Source: Scortum barcoo (lineage: Eukaryota > Chordata > Actinopteri > Centrarchiformes > Terapontidae). From it: DNA of 64,000 nt. The position numbers were made by a program, and so were the translations under genes. The notes beneath the pieces are model-generated. The model worked only from the letters and a program-made list of their open reading frames with translations. It was not told the origin of the DNA and searched no databases. Shown here piece after piece: positions 12,901 through 24,704 of this stretch. The stretch lies in NCBI GenBank assembly GCA_023238725.1, contig CM041546.1, positions 7,336,483 to 7,400,482 of the forward strand, written 5' to 3'. Within the stretch, counting starts at the first letter, position 1. Every line of letters begins with the position of its first letter.

Positions 12901-15900
12901 CCCTAATCCCTTCCTGTTGGCAGGCAGCTCACAGTTGGAATCAATTTCTTCTTCTCATGGCCTCACTGTCGTCTTTGCTCATCTTATCTTGTTACCATCT
13001 TTTACCTTCACTTGTTGTGTCTCTCACTGTCTCTTTCACTCTGTGGGCTTTCCAAAAATATTGCTTTTGGAAATTGTTTGTTGTGATTAAAGGTGGGATG
13101 TAGTTGAAAATGCTCCCAGCATCTTACAAAGCCCCTGCAGATGTAACCTAGAATATTTAACCCCAGACTTTGTCTGATCACAGTTAATTTTTCATTTCCT
13201 TGTAAATCTTGGCTTTGTAGATTTTGTAGCTTTGCTGAACAGTTCTCAAATGCTAAAGACACCCTCAACCTTTGTCCTGCAGATTTAACACTAGACAAGT
13301 CATTCACCCCAGTTCTCCTCTCATAATACACACAATTGAGTTACTCTCAGTCAAACCCTGAAGAAGGTTGTCTTTGTCTGAAGCGATAAAGTAGCTATGG
13401 GAAGTGAAATTGACATTCGTGGTAAAACCCTTTGTTGACTTGTGTATTGCTCTTGAAAAAAATGAATGTTGTACAGTATAGTGGTGAGTGGACTGTTGTG
13501 TCAGGTTATTTCAAACACTCATTTATACACCAGGTTGTTGCTAAAGTTGTTTTTTTAAGTGGTCTGATGTAGTTTTTTAAGACAAACAGCTTTTTGAGAC
13601 TGTGCAAATACTTTTGTCATATGTATTGGTATCAATCATGATACGGCAAATGTGTTAAAAAAGCATTACATTAAAACTGTTTTACACATCCAAAACAACA
13701 AGACTAGACTGACTTCTCCCTGCACCCCAGTTTGGCTGAGTTTACATAAGCACAGTTAGCTGATATCAGTCAATGTGGATTTAGTCTGCTGATTTACAAA
13801 TGTCAGCTTTAAATCCTTCATGACTGATCATCATCAGCCCAGCCAGCTGTTCCAGACTCCACCGCTGCTATTGTTTACATTTTATTGTTACCCGTCGGCT
13901 GCCAAAACCCCCGAGCAGATTATCAACCTTCAACTGAAACCACGATATTTGAAGCATCTACTAAGAGAGGGGAGCCAGATGTTTCTTGCATTTGTGATCA
14001 TGTGAGACTCATCTGACTTATGCAACCAGCGTCCGCATGACCATGTGTTAAATATAGAAGATACAGCATCTAAATAAAACAGTTCTGATGACTTTTTCTA
14101 CATATGATGTGGTGAGGTTGGCTGCTTAATCCTGCTTCCAGTCTGTGTGTGAACAATGTAATCGCAGGTTAGCAAGGCCCATAAATGCTTATATTTCCTG
14201 ATATATTTCTAGCTTTAAGCAATCTTATACAATTTACATGACACAGTATTAACTGTAGGTATCACCCCTGGCTTTCACAGTACCCAGTGTTAAATAATTT
14301 ATTATATTGAAACTGATAAAACATTTCTGGCTAATGTTGGTCTTGTACCAGTGGTGGTTTCTGCTTTCTGTATAGATTACAGACTATTTATTCAACAGTG
14401 CTTAACTGTTATATTAATGTCATATTAACACAAGAATGTGCATCAGTACAACCACATTCTTGCTCACCTCTCAAATGTGCAGCTCTGTTGCGAAGTGATT
14501 TGGATTTAAGTGCTTTGTTTAAGGACACTAGAGTGGTGGTTGGTTATAAAGGGGCTTTGCTCTGTTCCCTGCTCTGTTTGTCTGAGCTAGAACAGCAAAG
14601 TGTTTGTGCTACTGAATGCATCACGTCGTTTTAAAGTTATGATCATAATATTCACTGCCAAAATATTTATTGTTTAAAGCAATACAGACATCTCCTGTAT
14701 TAACAGCTTAAGTGAAAAGGTCTGAGTCAGAGCTCCCCCTCCCACTTAACTGAACCACTAAATTCAGTGTAGATGTAGATCATGAAGATGAGATTTAGTT
14801 GCTTAGCTATGAAAAGAAGTAAAAAAGACTTTCTGTGTTCATTTGTATTTTATTTGTTTTCTCTACTTTCTTTCTTTCTTTTGCTTCTAGCTTTGATTAA
14901 GTACATCAGGCCAGTGTTTGTGTCACGGTCAGACCAGGACTCCAGAAAGAAGACTGTGGAGGAGATCAAACGCAGAGCCCACTCTGGAGGGGAATGGCCT
15001 CAGGTAAAAGGGTGGAAATTCTGCTTCACCTACAAAAGGAAAACCTGCACACAGCATCACCTGATTTCAACATAAACTGACATTTGAAAAAGAACTGGAC
15101 ACAATAAATATGTATTTTACCAGTAAAATCCCATTTTTCAAAAAAAGCAACCAAACAGTGTCATGAAATGTTATTAAAGGTAATGTACATATTTATGCTT
15201 TGTAACATTTCTAAAATTTACTTTACTGTCTTTATTGTTACAGACACGAGCACTGTTTTTTGTAACATACTAACCATTCTTTCTTTCCTACAGATCATGA
15301 TTTTTCCAGAGGGAACATGCACCAATAGATCCTGCCTCATCACCTTTAAGCCAGGTAAAGCTTTTCCATCATAGTTTTTAATCTTTTTCAGCTTTCCTCT
15401 CTTTCTTCCTTTGAAATCATGCTGCCAGCTCTGTGAAGATTCTCAGCCTTCCAGGTCATGGTAATTTCAAAGAGTTAGAAGAAAGTCAACTGGACTTGCT
15501 TTAGAGGTCCAACGTCTTCAAGTACCTCAAGCAAGTCCAGTCGACTTTCTTCTGACTCTTTGAAATTCTTGCTGCCAGCTGTTTACTCATAGCGTGGACT
15601 GATATTTCATACTCAACCTAGTGGGCATTTTCACTTATTTAAATGACATTACACATTAAATTAACATCCAATTTAGCTCTAAGTGTGCCGTACGGTCTTA
15701 ATTATTCAGGAATAATTATTGTTGGCATTCCTGAAGTTTGAATTATGAAGTGAAAGTTAAAATATTAATCTGACATTTACTCTGTCACTGCAACTATAAT
15801 AACAAATAGTCCCTTTGGTTCGGCTTACATCATTATGGGTTGCACAGCTGACTGTATCGGTGGCTGATGGACTTCATTTGGGAGATTTTTAAATCATGAA

Positions 15901-18900
15901 ATAAGCACATTTATGCCTCTGAATTTATTACACGGGTTTTTGGCTGACAATAAAATGTCATCATTGAGTGCACTTTTTCACGCAGGCAATTAGTATTCAA
16001 ATCATGTGCTGTTGTCCTCAACCTAATGCCTTGTTTGTGCAGATATGGCAAATTGAAACGAAACCTTTTTATGTTTTTTTTTTTTATTTATTTATTATTC
16101 TTACAGGGGCCTTCATCCCAGCTGTACCAGTGCAGCCCGTGGTGATTCGTTACCCTAATAAACTGGTAAGATTGTCTCTGAATACATTTATAACACAGTT
16201 TAATGACACAACTTTTGTGGAAAAATCACATCTCATATCACATATCTTTGATTTATGGAGTTAGTTGAATAATCTCTGTTTTGCTGCTGATATTTTAATG
16301 TTAACTGTCCACAAACTGAAACTACAAACTAAACACTTAGGGGTATTCGCCAGGTATCCCAGCTGTATGAACATATTAGAGGTACATGTTATGCATGTGG
16401 CAATGGTAGGAGATCAGATTATATGAAGCGTCCAATGCTAAAATGTTGGTGCTCTGTTAGTTCTGTGCCGATATGCATGGACTTAATTGTGTGCGTCTGT
16501 ATGTATACTATGCATACCCTGTAGCCTGCTTGGCATCTTACCAGAATCTCACTCAGTGGTTTGTCGGTCATATGGTGGGGGAAAGATATTGCAGTTGTGT
16601 ATATATAGTATCCATGAAGAAGAAAATGTTCTGAGTAATGCAGAAACATTTAGCAAATTCAGCAGAATCCCACACGGTACTGTGAGGTTCTCCTTCAGTC
16701 AACACTAGGTGCTGTTGTCGTTTCAGATTCCTTTTATTAGTCCCACAGCGGGGAAATTTATGGACGCATAACAGCAGCGAAAACACACAGTGGAAAATAG
16801 ACAGTAAGAAATGTAAGACATATAACAAATATGATAAAATAAAATATGAGATGATGAGATATAAGATGAAATAAAAAATAAAACAATCCAAGATAAATAA
16901 ATATAACTATAACTGTAAGTAAACCTGTACATAGTACAGAGAGAGTGTGCCTGATAATATACATATAAGAAATATATAGTATCTCAAAGAGTACAAAACA
17001 GTGAAATGAATAGTGAACAGAAGTGTAGTGTTGTTGCACAGAGTCCAGTTATAAGTCAGTTTTTTGTTGTTTGTTGTCTATTATTTGCAGACTAGCGGGA
17101 ATTTTGTTTGTTGTACAGTCTGACAGCAGCAGGCAGGAAGGACCTGCGGTACCTCTCCTTCACACAGCGTGGATGGAGCAGCCGCTCACTGAAGGAGCTG
17201 CCCAGAGCTGTCAGAGTGTCCTGTAGAGGGTGGGACGTGTTGTTTAACAGGGATGACAGCTTAGCCATCATTGCTCTGTCTCCCACCACCTCCACTGAGT
17301 CCAGGGGGCATCCCAGGACAGAGCTGGCCCTCCTCACCAGTCTGTCCATTCTCCTCCTGTCCCTGTCCGTGATGCTGCCGGCCCAGCAGACTATCCCATA
17401 AATAGATGGCTGATGCCACCACAGAGTCATAAAAGGTCCTGAGGAGTGGTCCCTGCACTCCAAAAGACCTCAGCCTCCTCGTATTGTCTATTGTGATTGT
17501 GCTCCAACAGAACTAGTCAGTATGATATGCCGTCTGATCCTAAAGGGAGTTACAAGTATTTATGTATACCTATTTCAGGCAGCCACGTTTGGAGGCAGAG
17601 CGAAAAGCTGGCTGTCGTCAAGAGAGGGGGATGTGATATTGTTTAAATATGGGGATAACACAGCACGTTTTCAAACTCGAGTCTCTCCTCAAAGACATTC
17701 ATAGTGTAGCACTTGTAGTTCACATGAAAAGTGGCAGAAATAGACTGACTCTAAATCTAATAGCTAAAATAAGTGCCTTGATATTACAGTCTAGCTTTCA
17801 AAGGCAAATAATTAATCTGTAAAAGCACATTCAGCGCCATGAGAAGTCACGCTAGATGTGGCTGCATGGTGCTTTGCTCCCATGCCTGCTGTACTGCATC
17901 GCTCCACTGCAGCAGTCCACAGATATCATGCAGGTCTGTAGTCTGTTTAAAGGCTTTGTAATCCAGTGGAGTACAGCAGTTATGTAGATACACCATGCTC
18001 TGGGCTCATGGGACTCATGCAGCTGCAGCAGCAATTTTGAGTGACTGCATTATTTTGTTTTATTCATGACTCAGTAATTTACATCTGTTGATTTAATTTA
18101 ATTTACATATTTACTTCCCCGTTGGGCCTTAAAAAGCCCATGGCAATAATTATATAAAGGTAAAGCTTTAATTGAGAGCCTGAGTTTGCTCTGTTCAAGT
18201 TTGAGCAACTCTGTTCTAGCCTCAAGGCCACAAATTCTGGATGCTCAGACGAGGCCGAGTTTGTCAACCACACATTTGTGCCCGACTCCCCGTGTAGAAC
18301 GATGGACTCTTGATTCAGTGGAACCCTACTGGCGGGCCAGAGGCTCGTTTAGTTGACGTCGCTGAAGTCTGGTTATGAGAAGGGTTCAGTGAAGCATGCA
18401 GAGCTACTTTCTGATAGGCTGACTGGGAATCTGGCTAATCATGATGTGACTCAGAAGGCGAGTCCAAGGCATTGCTCAGGCGTGTTGTTGGTGAGGCTGT
18501 GGAAAACCGACTTAAACTGAGGACACTGGGAGAAGGAATTATTTTATTCTTTTTAACTCCAGTAAACCTGTACCTGAAGGAGGCAGTGCTGAGATGTTCT
18601 GCAGTGTTTGAGATCAAAAGCAGAAGTGACAAATGTTACTAATATGCATGTCACTGTGACTTTACATGCATTGCAGTTTCCTCATTTCATAAATGTCCAA
18701 GTCTTTCCTGTTTAAGAAAAAATGTGTTCAAAATAGGACATTGATGTAAATAGCTTTTAGCAAAGTCACAACTGGTATTAAAAAAAAAAGTAGGTGGACA
18801 AGAAATCTTCAGAAATCAGATTGCATTAAATCAGTGTTTTGAGTGGTTTGTCTAAGGCAGAGCAGCCTCTGCAGGTTACCAATTGGGTTAAAAAGGCATC

Positions 18901-21900
18901 CTGTAAGTATTTTCATTAGTTTTTATTTTTGTATTTTACAGGACTCAATCACATGGACATGGCAAGGACCTGGAGCGTAAGTACACATTTATTGTAATTT
19001 CATATATGGTGTACTTCTGCTTCTACTTGTTGTTAAGATGCTACCTAGTTCTATCTGCACTTTGTGTTAGCTTTATGTCAAAGTCAAACTGTTAATGAAT
19101 AAATGCAAAAATATCAATGATATAACAAATAATACATGGTTGTGGTCATTCAGTATCCAGGTGCACATCATAAACCACTCTTAAACAGGAAGAGAGTAAT
19201 TCTGACTTAAACAATATATAAAACAACTAAAATAAAACGAGTATAAATGAAAAAATCTTCTCTGTAGGTTTAGTGACTATTAGCTATTAAGAAAATTAAC
19301 TCCATCTTTATTTTTTTTATCTGTTCTGTCTTTAATTACGCTCGCTATCATATTGAAGGTTGTCAATGATAACATTCTTCAAGTCAAGTGCAGACTACTA
19401 TTTTGGAAATGAACATTGTGGTCTGAACCAGAATCTCAGAATGAGATCTCAAATAGACTGGAAGCAGATTTGTTATGGCTGGAGGAGAAAGAGTGCCCTT
19501 GTTATCTCTCTCTATAGTGTCCATGGAATACTATGTCCCCCTTTGGTTCGGCTTCCATCATTATGGTTGGCCTCTGAATACAGTTGGCCGTCTTTCCAGC
19601 TCAGCTGAGCAGAACTATACACTATTTAACTGAGTCTGTAGAAGACACACACACACACAAAGTCAAGCATATGCATGTAGAGTATGAAGTGATATTTCCA
19701 TCCAAACACTGCATAGTAAGTTTAATAGTAGTGCTACATTTACATATGTAGTCATACCCTTTGCTCTGATACTTAGATTGTGCTGTGATGCATATTTGTC
19801 TTAAAATACTGAAAACATAAAGATACTTTAAAAGACTGGTACATATAAACACTGACAGTTCGCAACACTCTAAAAATAGTAATATGGAAATGATTGTGCA
19901 ATAAGTTGTTTACAGTTGTTGATGTCCGTTTTATGATCCAGGTTTGAAATCTTGTGGCTGACGCTCTGCCAGCTGCACAATGAGTTTGTGATAGAGGTAA
20001 GAGTGAACCTCTCTCTCTCTCTATACTGCATGTGTTTGTTACTGTAGATCATTCCCTAATCACCCACTTTGCTGATTGCTGCACTTCCAGTATTCCAAAT
20101 GACTAAATACAAGTGAAAGGCGGCTCATGGATAACATCCTTTCTGTTCTGCTGGTTTTTCCCCTTTGGCCCTCTGTTTATCTCAACAGTAGACTCATCTT
20201 TGTTCTCATTTCTGTGTTTTATGAGTTTGTATTTGCAAAGAAAAGTTCTGATGGTTTCTTAATTTCTTGCAACAGAATAAATATTAAATAAAAAATATAC
20301 ATATACATAACCATAAATACACACCTTTTGAAATATCCATACAATGAGAATAATCTCTTGCAATGTCTGAGATTTGGTTAAATCATCTTGTTCATTTCTC
20401 TCTGCAGTTCCTTCCCATCTACACACCAACAGAGGAGGAGAAGAAGAACCCTGCTCTCTTTGCTATCAATGTGAGACGTGTCATGGCTCAGTAAGTAAAA
20501 TTTTATTGTTCATATGAGTCCAACCTTTCTTTTTTTTTTTTTCTTTGCTTTTTGCAAAAAAAAAAAAAAACTTGACTGTTAGCTGATACTTGATACCTCA
20601 TTTATTTTGACTGTTGTTGACTTACAAACAACAAACGCAGTAGACATTACTTTTGTTTAGTCTGTCTCAGGAGAGGACATAGAGCTGTGGGGCAGCTCAT
20701 CACTTGCATAGACTTTTAAATAACTCTCTCACGTAGAGCAACAAGCAAGGGAAGCCTCGTGTTAGATGTTGGGTCAGCAAGGACAGGTCCTGTTATTTTA
20801 CCAGGGATCAGGATGGGGGCCAGGATTTTACATCCATCACTGTCAGGGGTGAACAGTTTATAAAGGCAGTTATGAGTGTCGAAGTCTTGCCTCTCAAACA
20901 CAAATCTGTGTTTCCTCTCAGTTTAATAATGATATATAAAATCTAAACTTTTAATAGACATTTTAACTTTGATAATTTCCCCTGCATGAGTGTTAATCAT
21001 ATGTAAGATCATTAATGTCATCTCGCTTGAAGTTGACACCTGAAGCATTATTAAAATTCTGCACCACCCAGCGTTACGATCCACATAAACTCTGTTTTGC
21101 AGTGCTCAGGTTACGCTGGCTATACTTATTACATACACTCCCACATTCTGTGCTTCACTACTTTAAGCCTGGGATGGGAAACTTAAGTTCTGCAGATGGA
21201 CAAGAAAAGCTGAACACATTGTTCTCAACATGAAAGTACTGCTATCGACTACTACGCTGGCCTTATAAGCCTTAAGCAAAGTTTGTATCGATTTGCACAT
21301 ACTGATGTCCCGCCATTGTCTCCTCTGTGCTATGTTCAGAGCCCTGGGGGTACCCATCACAGACTATTCATTTGAAGACTGCCAGCTGGCCATGGCAGAA
21401 GGCCAGTTGAGACTGCCAGTCGACACCTGTCTGCTGGAGTATGCCAAGCTCGTCAGGAGACTGGGGTGAGTCACTTAAACCTTCCAGTGCCATGCTCCCA
21501 TCAGAGAGAACCAAGTAACAGAGGACAGGGTGAGTCAGGGGAAAACACTCACCAAACACAGCAGGGACCCGGATTCAATTCCTGGCACCTTGGGCATGGT
21601 TTTACATTCCAGCAAACACAACCGGTCGTGTGTAGGGATGGGAAGGCAGTTGTGGGTTGTGTCCTTGTCGCTGTGCTAGTGTCTCCCACTAGTTGGTAAG
21701 GTGCCTGCACAGGAGGGGATCCTAAGGTAGAGTTTCTTGATGAAACTCCTCTCTGGCAGGTAAAAAGAACCAACTGGCCGAATTGTGTATTGGAGGAGCC
21801 ACACGACTGTCTGCTCCTTCCCCGATCAGACAGTCGGCAGTGACAAGGCCCACTGACAGTGCAGGGGAGAGGAAAGGAGGGGTAGAAAACAGGGGAGGAA

Positions 21901-23877
21901 CAGAGTATCTGCTGCACTGATTGTGTTTTAATTCTTTTATGTACACAGTATGACCAGGTTAGTAATTAACAAATTTTTCCTTCCTTCCCCATTCCAGGTT
22001 GAAACCCCGGAACACCGAGAAGCTTCTGCAGGAGTACGGGAATAGAGCCAGGAAGCTGGAAGGACAGAAACTGGACTTGGACGACTTTGCTCAGTTCCTC
22101 GACGTGCCAGTTTCAGACATGCTGCGAGACATGTTTGCTCTTTTTGACGAGGTAAATACTGTGTTTTCACTCAACCACGGTAGCTCAATAGTCTTTCTCA
22201 ATTTCCAAGACTGAATAACTTGAGTTGACTTTATCTCCATGATCATGCTCACAATATGTCACACTTGCGTTCACTGGAAATGCAGAACTGTAATACACTA
22301 ATATAGTTACATTATGCAACTTGAGATATGTATATATAGCGACTAATATCTGCTTCAGTTTAGGGCACAAATACACTCCAAGCAGTCAGTTGACAAAGTA
22401 CCTCTATAAAAACGCTGCTAAGACTGGAAGCAGAATTGAATACCAGATGCTTTTTCAAACTAATGACCGCACCTTGTTTTTCATTCAGGGATAGATTTGC
22501 AGTGTAGCACCCAAACCAACAATAAAGGTTTTATTGCAGCAGTGTGTTCATGGCCTAAGCAACAATCACCCGCAGCTACTTCTGTGAAATAAATAAGTAG
22601 TATGGCTCACATCCTCTGTCTTAATCTCACGTAACGTGTTGTTTGTCTCTCGTCTTTCCAGCATGAAGATAACTGCATTGATATCAGAGAATACGTGATA
22701 GCCTTATCTGTAGTATGCAGACCTGCCAAAACTCTGGAAACGATGAAATTGGCCTTCAAGGTATGTTCTGTTTCAAGCATTATGCTTATCTTACCACCAG
22801 GCAGAAGAGTTTTCTGTGCTTGCCTGTGATCGGCATGACATTTGCTTGGTTAAAATGCCACTTACTGTGGTGTGCCTTGTGTTTTACACCGCAGAGTAAT
22901 GCAATAATTATCTTTCCATCATTAGTTCGTAGAGCTCTGACATGTTTGTACTGTTTACTTAATTTTCTTCCCCGTGTTCATGCTCAGACCTGCATTTCAT
23001 CACATCTGATGAAATGTGCATTCATGGGTTATCTTTGCAACCGATCTGCTGTAGTGGTTGCATAAAAGCAAATGGCTCAAGTTTGAGCCATCTTCTTGTT
23101 TTCACTTGAATTGCTTCTCTGTGGTTGTTAAAGTCGAGCAACCTCTCTAACCCCTAACCCTAACCCATGTATAATTATATCAGAAAAAGTGTGCCTATTC
23201 TACAAACTGGCTCCTAATCTGACAACCCTGTCAGGGTGAAACGCCTGCAGTCTGTGTCAGACAGATGACATCTGCGTTTCTTCCCGTTGTATGTTCTCCA
23301 GATGTTTGAGGCAGAGGAGGACGGTGCCATCACAGAGATGGAGTTGGCAGTTATTCTGAAGACGGCTTTAGGAGTGACTCACCTCAGCGTGTCACGTCTG
23401 TTTACTGCCATTGATGCTGAAGACACAGAGAAGATCACATTTGGTAAGAGACAGTAAAATAAGCCACACCTAGTCCTTAATTGACTAATGTTTTGTTTTG
23501 AATTCTGTCATCATAGTAGTAGTCTTCTGTCTGGCATGTTTCATCTCATGAGGAGCAGTAGATTTCACAACCAGGCCACTTTTTTTTTTTTCAGCCTTTG
23601 TTTCATCTTGCCTTTGTCTCTGGCGCCCTCTTGTGGTCTTTCCACAGACAAGTTCAGAAGCTTTGTGGAGCAGCATCCAGACTTTGCCGAGGAGTACCTG
23701 TACACAGAAAACGAAGGTCTCCACAGCAGCCCCTGCCACGGTCACCAAACGAAGCCCAGCTTGTCTTCCCCGAACCCGCAAGGCACTGCCACCACCAAAA
23801 CAGCTAACGGTATCTGCCCCGACTTCAGCCCCAACGACCACGGCACAATAGATGGACTTCTCAAGAAACACAACTGA
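3906..23877 (+). CDS. lpcat1: Lysophosphatidylcholine acyltransferase 1 (14 coding exons, 544 aa)
   Basis: Transfers acyl groups from acyl-CoA to lysophosphatidylcholine (Lands-cycle remodelling; also linked to surfactant lipid and lyso-PAF) at ER membrane and lipid droplets. Exons read from GT-AG sites and frame continuity: 3906-4028, 10222-10361, 11196-11410, 14891-15003, 15294-15354, 16107-16165, 18942-18976, 19942-19996, 20408-20490, 21340-21465, 21998-22151, 22662-22760, 23302-23443, 23648-23877. The join gives 1635 nt, close to human LPCAT1 at 534 aa, and aligns along its whole length. Hydrophobic anchor about residues 42-73; acyltransferase motif HSSYFD at 130-135; EGTC at 203-206; two EF-hand-like loops near 387-398 and 424-435; C-terminal KKHN, a dilysine ER signal like human KKLD. 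The start has A at -3 and aligns with the human MRL start. No frameshift or stop was seen. LPCAT2 is the only close alternative; the residue match favours LPCAT1. Confidence 0.96.
4029..10221 (+). other. lpcat1: lpcat1 intron 1 (6.2 kb)
   Basis: The largest intron. AT-rich with many poly-T/poly-A runs and one hAT-like terminus; no embedded gene seen. First introns often carry enhancers, but none is identifiable by eye. Confidence 0.8.
9165..9205. mobile_element. Possible hAT (Charlie-like) terminus fragment
   Basis: CAGTGGTTCTCAACC followed by a CAAGGCCC block is typical of one end of hAT-Charlie elements. Only one end was seen and no target duplication, so it may be a fragment. Confidence 0.35.
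10710..10729. repeat. Poly-A tract in lpcat1 intron 2
   Basis: A run of about 20 A followed by CAACACAAT. The rest of intron 2 (10362-11195) holds another homopolymer T run at about 11018-11037 and no other feature. Confidence 0.9.
11196..11410 (+). CDS. lpcat1: lpcat1 exon 3: acyltransferase motif I
   Basis: Encodes residues 88-159 and carries the HX4D catalytic motif (His130, Asp135) of the PlsC/LPLAT superfamily, inside the conserved stretch APHSSYFDAIPVT. The histidine-aspartate pair activates the lysolipid hydroxyl in this family. Phase 2 in and phase 1 out, both matching the flanking exons. Confidence 0.95.
11411..14890 (+). other. lpcat1: lpcat1 intron 3 (3.5 kb)
   Basis: No supported gene or recognisable repeat beyond short homopolymers. 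Moderately AT-rich. Confidence 0.7.
15294..15354 (+). CDS. lpcat1: lpcat1 exon 5: EGTC motif
   Basis: A 61-nt exon encoding IMIFPEGTCTNR and what follows. The EGTC motif (203-206) is the acyltransferase motif III variant typical of LPCAT1/LPCAT2 and helps bind the acyl acceptor. Clean acceptor (CTACAG) and donor (GTAAAG). Confidence 0.94.
15401..15580. repeat. Foldback element in lpcat1 intron 5
   Basis: Arms 15463-15501 and 15529-15567 are inverted copies, 39 nt each with two mismatches, around a 27-nt loop whose ends (GAGGT/ACCTC) also pair. The 11-mer TGCTGCCAGCT stands on both sides (15420-15430 and 15570-15580), preceded on both sides by similar CTTTCTTC...TTTGAAAT sequence. The word GAAGATTCTCAGCC is reminiscent of a dispersed teleost repeat. 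Class unknown: foldback/MITE or a template-switch product. Confidence 0.85.
16722..17490 (-). mobile_element. L2/CR1-type LINE, 5'-truncated 3' end
   Basis: Read on the minus strand, 17490 down to 17090 encodes the C-terminal part of a non-LTR retrotransposon polyprotein: LRSFGVQG, VRRASSVLGCPLDS, HPLQDTLTALGSSFSERLLHP and RYRRSFLPAAVRLYN, the hallmark end of fish L2-like reverse transcriptase ORFs. One frame change near 17398 shows it is inactive. The 3' UTR ends at about 16722 with AATTTCCCCGCTGTGGGACT, the usual terminal block. The element is antisense to lpcat1. Confidence 0.88.
17910..17935. other. Short GC-richer patch, no feature
   Basis: Part of intron 6; contains CTGCAGCAGTCC-type sequence. 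Noted only because it stands out from AT-rich flanks. Confidence 0.2.
21480..21930. mobile_element. Possible interspersed repeat in lpcat1 intron 10
   Basis: Intron 10 (21466-21997) is markedly GC-richer than other introns. It holds GGATTCAATTCCTGG, resembling a pol III B box, and a segment with AGTTTCTTGATGAAACT, a short inverted repeat. This composition suggests a dispersed repeat, perhaps a tRNA-derived SINE, but no A box at the right spacing and no target duplications were confirmed. Confidence 0.3.
22662..23443 (+). CDS. lpcat1: lpcat1 exons 12-13: EF-hand region
   Basis: Exons 22662-22760 and 23302-23443, separated by a 541-bp intron, complete two EF-hand-like loops. Loop 1 (387-398) has His at position 3 and Asn where Gly is usual, so it looks degenerate. 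Loop 2 (424-435) has Glu-x-Glu-x-Asp-Gly with a final Glu, Glu replacing Asp at position 1. Calcium binding is therefore doubtful from sequence, consistent with LPCAT1 being largely calcium-independent whereas LPCAT2 is calcium-stimulated. Confidence 0.85.
23147..23166. repeat. Short telomere-like CCCTAA run
   Basis: CTAACCCCTAACCCTAACCC in lpcat1 intron 12, about three degenerate copies of the vertebrate telomere unit. Too short to indicate a chromosome fusion. Confidence 0.8.
23648..23877 (+). CDS. lpcat1: lpcat1 exon 14: C terminus with dilysine signal
   Basis: Last coding exon, residues 469-544. It begins DKFRSFVEQHP, keeps the FAEEYLY block of human LPCAT1, then a Thr/Ser/Pro-rich linker, a conserved CPDFSP block and the end LLKKHN. 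Lys at -4 and -3 fits the KKXX retrieval signal. The linker is somewhat longer than in human, giving most of the 10-residue length difference. Confidence 0.93.
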
Positions 23878-24607
23878 AACGGGTTAAAAGATGTAGTGGA
23901 AGGAAAAAGTAACGCCTCTCCTGGTGAGAGGACGTTGTGTGGGGGACGGAGGGTAGCTAGTTACTTAGTAACTCGTTTGAACAGTAAGGGACTACATTTC
24001 AGTAACCACAAGTACAAAAATGAACAAGTTTACCTTACCCTTTTTTATTAGTATTGTGTCCATGAAATCTCTGAGGTTATATTAAGCCTAGTAACAGTTT
24101 ATTTTGTTATAAATTCTTTTTTTTTTTCTTTTTTTTTCACAGTAGGAATTGCCAAAATGCCAAACAATGGCCGTTTCGGATACAGTGCTTGAATACTTGA
24201 AGAGCAAGCACTTATAAAAATTCCTCGGGCAAATGATTTATTTTTTTTTTCTTTTCCCTCCAACATAGTGCTAGCTGCATGTTTTAAACATGAGGGAAGC
24301 AAGAAAAAAAACAAGCCCTGGACAGTGAAGTAAACAAATTTTTTAGTGAAATCAGTGTTCGATTCTCTTTTATTTGAAACTTTTATCTATTTCTTCTCTT
24401 TAATGGTAGCTGCCTTTTTTTTTTAACTGAGTGCAGAACGCATGGCCTCATGTCATTTTGAGCAGTATTGAGGCTAATTTACGGAAAGATGAAGACCTGA
24501 GGGTACCAGTGACAGTTGCGTGACTGCTTGGAGCGTTTATCTGCAGTAGCCACATTTGAGGTGAACTCAGGTCTCGGTGAGTCATATTTACTATTTGCCT
24601 TTAAAGC

Positions 24608-24609
<2 letters not shown>

Positions 24610-24700
<91 letters not shown>
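24610..24700. repeat. (AT)45 tract in the lpcat1 3' UTR
   Basis: 91 bp of perfect AT, followed by CAATATATATATACACAATG. In RNA it could fold back on itself. Length in the assembly may be unreliable. Confidence 0.97.

Positions 24701-24704
<4 letters not shown>

Larger units (their letters stand above)
16166..18941 (+). other. lpcat1: lpcat1 intron 6 with LINE insertion
   Basis: Apart from the antisense L2-like fragment (16722-17490) the intron shows no feature. A stretch at 18180-18420 is GC-richer than its surroundings but has no coding pattern. Confidence 0.7.

Noticed and set aside
17108..17401. 97-codon plus-strand frame
   Set aside because: Shadow of the antisense L2-like reverse transcriptase segment.
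21570..21600. tRNA gene
   Set aside because: Only a B-box-like word is present; no A box or cloverleaf could be drawn. Retained only as a possible SINE remnant.
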